A stretch of 64,000 bases of DNA from Bog-473 sp964457065 (GTDB lineage Bacteria; Actinomycetota; Acidimicrobiia; Acidimicrobiales; RAAP-2), in the NCBI GenBank assembly GCA_964457065.1, contig CAYWDQ010000003.1:1-64000 (forward strand), given 5' to 3'. The first letter of the stretch is position 1. Each line of letters starts with the position of its first letter. The notes below the pieces were generated by a model, which was not told the DNA's origin, searched no databases, and was given only the letters and a program-made list of their open reading frames with translations. Made by a program: the position numbers and the translations under genes. This document shows, one piece after another, positions 61,621-64,000 of the stretch.

Positions 61621-62610
61621 CTACACCAGACTGGCCCCCGCCCTCTTGCGGTTGCGCCGCTTCGCCAGGAGCACGCCCCCGAAGGCGGCGAGGGCGACAC
61701 CCGGAAGAGCGATGGCGGCGGGGTCTTCGGGTAGCCCGTCGCCCGGCCCGAACGAGATGTCGCCGTTGAACAATGCGAGGAACACAGCGTCCTTGTAGAA
61801 CGACGCGGTCTGTCCACCGAAGAGCACGCTGCCGAACACCGTGTTGGTGCTCATCGACAGGGTTCCCGTGGGGATGAGGATCGTTCCCACCCAGGTCTCG
61901 AGCGTGAACGATGCAGAGGGCACCGAGGGAAAGTTCCAGAGCACATCGCTCGCCCTGACCCCACCGCTCAAACTCACCGTCTGAGCCGAGAGGGACAGTG
62001 CGGATGCACCGATCACGTTGATGACGACGACCGCTCTCCAGGGAGCATGGATCGAAATGGTCGAGGCAGCACTGAGCTGTGCTTCGGTCAGGTCGAACAC
62101 ATCGGTCCCTGGCGACGACGAGCCCATGGTCAGCGCCGAGGTGCCCGTTGCGCTGTCGGTCGCAAGGAGACCGGCGATCCCCGACGAGGCAGCGGCGAGG
62201 TCCGCATCGGCAGTGGAGAAGTTGATCGGGAGCGAGGTGACGTGGGTGAACGTGCCGAAGTTGGCGGAACCGGAGAACGACCCGAGGTATTGACCCCTGC
62301 CGTGGACCAGTGCCGTGGTGCTCACCGAGTTCGTGCTGCCGCCCAGGGCCAGAGTCACTCTTCGTGGAGAGAAGAACGACCAGGGAGAGAGACCGAACTT
62401 CGAGGTCATGATGGTGGCGCTTCCCCCGTAGGCGGCGGCCCCGCCGACTGCTTCATCGATCACCGAGGAAGCACCACCTGCGTATTCGCCGTAACGGGCT
62501 GCGCCACCCAGCGGAAGACCGCCGGACGGTGTGGCACCGGCAGCCTCGCTCATCACCAAAGCCAGGAAGCATGTGACCGTCAGGGCGGCTCCGAACCACC
62601 GCCTCTTCAT
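61621..62610 (-). CDS. choice-of-anchor A domain surface protein
   Basis: A 329-residue secreted protein. A signal peptide (ALTVTCFLALVMSEAAGA) is followed by the choice-of-anchor A pattern (DVFDLTEAQLSAASTISIHA, AVVVINVIGASALSLSAQ, VLWNFPSVPSASFTLE, VGTILIPTGTLSM). The C-terminus has a hydrophobic helix and KRRNRKR, a sorting-signal layout without LPXTG. ATG 62610 follows AAGGAG. The family occurs in proteins with different anchors, hence its name. It probably has an adhesive or coat role. Confidence 0.87.
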   Translation of the reverse strand: MKRRWFGAALTVTCFLALVMSEAAGATPSGGLPLGGAARYGEYAGGASSVIDEAVGGAAAYGGSATIMTSKFGLSPWSFFSPRRVTLALGGSTNSVSTTALVHGRGQYLGSFSGSANFGTFTHVTSLPINFSTADADLAAASSGIAGLLATDSATGTSALTMGSSSPGTDVFDLTEAQLSAASTISIHAPWRAVVVINVIGASALSLSAQTVSLSGGVRASDVLWNFPSVPSASFTLETWVGTILIPTGTLSMSTNTVFGSVLFGGQTASFYKDAVFLALFNGDISFGPGDGLPEDPAAIALPGVALAAFGGVLLAKRRNRKRAGASLV

Positions 62611-62844
62611 GTGCCCGCTCCTTCGCGGTGGACGTCGGGCCGGCGCCATGGTCCTTCCACCGTCAGCTTCGCAACCTGGCAACGATATCGCGGTAACTCT
62701 CTCACTGAAGTGACAATTATGCAATCAAGGAGAGAACGAGTTTACGCGCCGAGGCTCCGGGATGATCCGCGCCGAGGGCGATGGCCAACCTCGACCGCCC
62801 TGCCAGTAGGGCGCGAAAAGTTCACCCTGTTGTCACACTCCCTC

Positions 62845-62871
62845 TTGAAACCCCTGGCTGACTGCTACCTT
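62845..62871 (+). promoter_or_regulatory. promoter of the lipoprotein gene
   Basis: TTGAAA (62845-62850), 15-bp spacer, TACCTT (62866-62871), 7 nt before ATG 62879. The spacer is short, but the -10 placement suggests a leaderless mRNA. Confidence 0.45.
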
Positions 62872-62878
62872 CCGGCGG

Positions 62879-63340
62879 ATGCGAGCCTGGTGGTCGCTCC
62901 TGGTGTTGGTGGGAATGGTTGCGCTTGCTGGGTGTTCTGCGGGTCACCGCGCGTCTGCAGCTAGGACACACAGGACTCTCTCGTCCGCGCAATGGGCCCA
63001 CGAGGCCGCTCGCTTCGCGTCGGCGCTCGAGCTCGCGCTTGGGGGTATGAACAGCGAAATCACCACTCTGCCCGAATCCGATGTGCCAGAAGTCAGTGAG
63101 GAGTGCCCTGAATTCCGATCCGCCTACGCCGACGCGTCGCAGGTGGCGGCTCCGCCCGTCGCCAATCTCGCCTCGGATTGGTCGGAGTATCTTCGATCTT
63201 TCGCCTCTCTGAACACCCTTTGCACACCGGGCACGAACGACGCTGCCTTCGTTTCCGCGGTCAAGTCGACCTACGCAGCATCGAATGCTGCCTTGACACA
63301 CTTGAACAACGATCTGACCGCTAGGGGCCTCGCGGGCTGA
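62879..63340 (+). CDS. putative lipoprotein
   Basis: A 153-residue protein. The lipobox is complete (LLVLVGMVALAGCSAG), so it is probably lipid-anchored at the outer face. The mature part is helical (WAHEAARFASALELALGGMN, LASDWSEYLRSFASLNTL) with two Cys that may pair. No family recognised. Confidence 0.82.
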   Translation: MRAWWSLLVLVGMVALAGCSAGHRASAARTHRTLSSAQWAHEAARFASALELALGGMNSEITTLPESDVPEVSEECPEFRSAYADASQVAAPPVANLASDWSEYLRSFASLNTLCTPGTNDAAFVSAVKSTYAASNAALTHLNNDLTARGLAG

Positions 63341-63474
63341 CGCTACGAGCCTTCTGCTCCTAGGGGTTGGGCTTGACCAAGGCGACGTCAATGCCGTTTC
63401 CCCGGTGCCGTGAGCGCCGCAGGGTCGGGCGCGGTCTGGCGTCTGCCTAGGTGGTTCCGTATCCTGGGAGTCGC

Positions 63475-63891
63475 ATGAAACGTCCCTACAGGGTGGTCGT
63501 GGCCAAGCCCGGCCTCGACGGTCACGACCGGGGGGCCAAGGTCATCGCGAGGGCGCTGCGCGACAGCGGTTTCGAGGTCGTCTACACCGGGCTGCACCAG
63601 ACCCCCGAGCAGGTAGTCCAGGCCGTGGTGCAGGAGGACGCCGACGCCGTCGGCCTCTCGCTGCTATCGGGGGCGCACCTCACCCTGGTGCCCAAGGTGG
63701 TCAAGCTCCTGGCCGACGCCGGCCGGGGCGACGTGCTCGTGATCGTCGGTGGGATCATCCCCGAGGCCGACATCCCGGTGCTCAAGGAGGAGGGCGTGGC
63801 CCAGGTCTTCACGCCGGGGGCGCCGCTCGACTCCATCGGGTCCTGGCTGGCCGACGCGCTCGATGCGCGGGAGGAGGCCCTCGAGGCCTGA
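63475..63891 (+). CDS. stand-alone cobalamin-binding domain of methylmalonyl-CoA mutase type
   Basis: A 138-residue protein with the full B12 motif: GLDGHDRGAKVIARALRDSG (D-x-H-x2-G), VGLSLLSGAHLTL (S-x-L) and VIVGGIIPEADI (GG). It matches the small B12-binding subunit of two-part acyl-CoA mutases. The catalytic subunit is not in the window; it may be beyond the right edge. I prefer ATG 63475 over GTG 63451. TATCCT is at 63460-63465. Confidence 0.93.
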   Translation: MKRPYRVVVAKPGLDGHDRGAKVIARALRDSGFEVVYTGLHQTPEQVVQAVVQEDADAVGLSLLSGAHLTLVPKVVKLLADAGRGDVLVIVGGIIPEADIPVLKEEGVAQVFTPGAPLDSIGSWLADALDAREEALEA

Positions 63892-64000
63892 CCCAACCCC
63901 ATGGCGGCGCTCCGCCCGACCGCACCCGCTTCCATCGGGTTCCGGCTCCCCGCCTGGACCGGGTTTCCGGAGCCCCGGGCCCGAGCGAACGCCCCGGACC

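Overview
The window is high-GC actinobacterial chromosome. The best fit is an uncultivated member of the class Acidimicrobiia, judged from gene content and order: a complete S10-spc-alpha ribosomal protein run, zinc-type S14, S4 and L36, a GuaB3-type IMP dehydrogenase, and a TIGR03085-type DinB protein. GTG starts and 1-8 nt gene overlaps are very common. A run of 100 N at 8752-8851 lies between two copies of the same 55 bases. This is what two assembly-graph contigs sharing a k-mer leave after scaffolding, so the sequence probably comes from a short-read, likely metagenomic, assembly.

Region 1 (1-17657) is the translation core. It runs rplD (5' cut by the window), rplW, rplB, rpsS, rplV, rpsC, rplP, rpmC, rpsQ, rplN, rplX, rplE, rpsN, rpsH, rplF, rplR, rpsE, [gap], rpmD, rplO, secY, adk, map, infA, rpmJ, rpsM, rpsK, rpsD, rpoA, rplQ, truA, rplM, rpsI. 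Five proteins in the S10 part (L4, L22, S3, L29, S17) carry long Ala/Glu/Asp-rich extensions. infA appears to start with CTG.

Region 2 (17672-26309) holds wall-precursor, repair and tRNA-modification genes, mostly overlapping or nearly so: glmM, glmS, acpS, a fused NAD(P)HX epimerase/dehydratase, alr, a 4Fe-4S uracil-DNA glycosylase, tsaE, tsaB, rimI. tsaD, the usual companion, is not in the window.

Region 3 (26.3-41.3 kb) is an accessory block of mixed strands: an oxidase-like protein, an aldo/keto reductase, secreted and membrane proteins, an SDR39U1 epimerase, an APH-like phosphotransferase, a methyltransferase, a GNAT acetyltransferase, a DinB-like protein, a SnoaL-like protein, and a translationally overlapped pair of GH13 glucosidase and MGT-type glycosyltransferase. 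Several genes here have a -10 hexamer only 6-8 nt before the start codon, which suggests leaderless mRNAs.

Region 4 (41.6-43.8 kb) is groES-groEL behind a consensus promoter overlapped by a CIRCE operator, so HrcA control is expected.

Region 5 (43.9-56.2 kb) is a second accessory block: a GT39-like membrane glycosyltransferase, a small membrane protein, a large secreted binding-protein-like protein, a decayed S53 peptidase gene, methyltransferases, an M48 peptidase, an SRPBCC-SRPBCC-ArsR operon with two matching operators, a Nudix hydrolase and an FAH/MhpD-type protein.

Region 6 (56.4-63.9 kb) has guaB3, guaA and a PcrA/UvrD helicase, followed by a choice-of-anchor A surface protein, a lipoprotein and a stand-alone B12-binding mutase domain.

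The most unusual signals are: (a) a C-terminal protein tail conserved at two loci through almost only synonymous changes, one copy lying antisense to a membrane-protein gene; (b) the S53/surface-module relic forming a 40-bp perfect inverted repeat with the neighbouring intact gene; (c) the clustered acidic extensions of ribosomal proteins, one made by a recent 102-bp tandem duplication; and (d) the paired ArsR operators.
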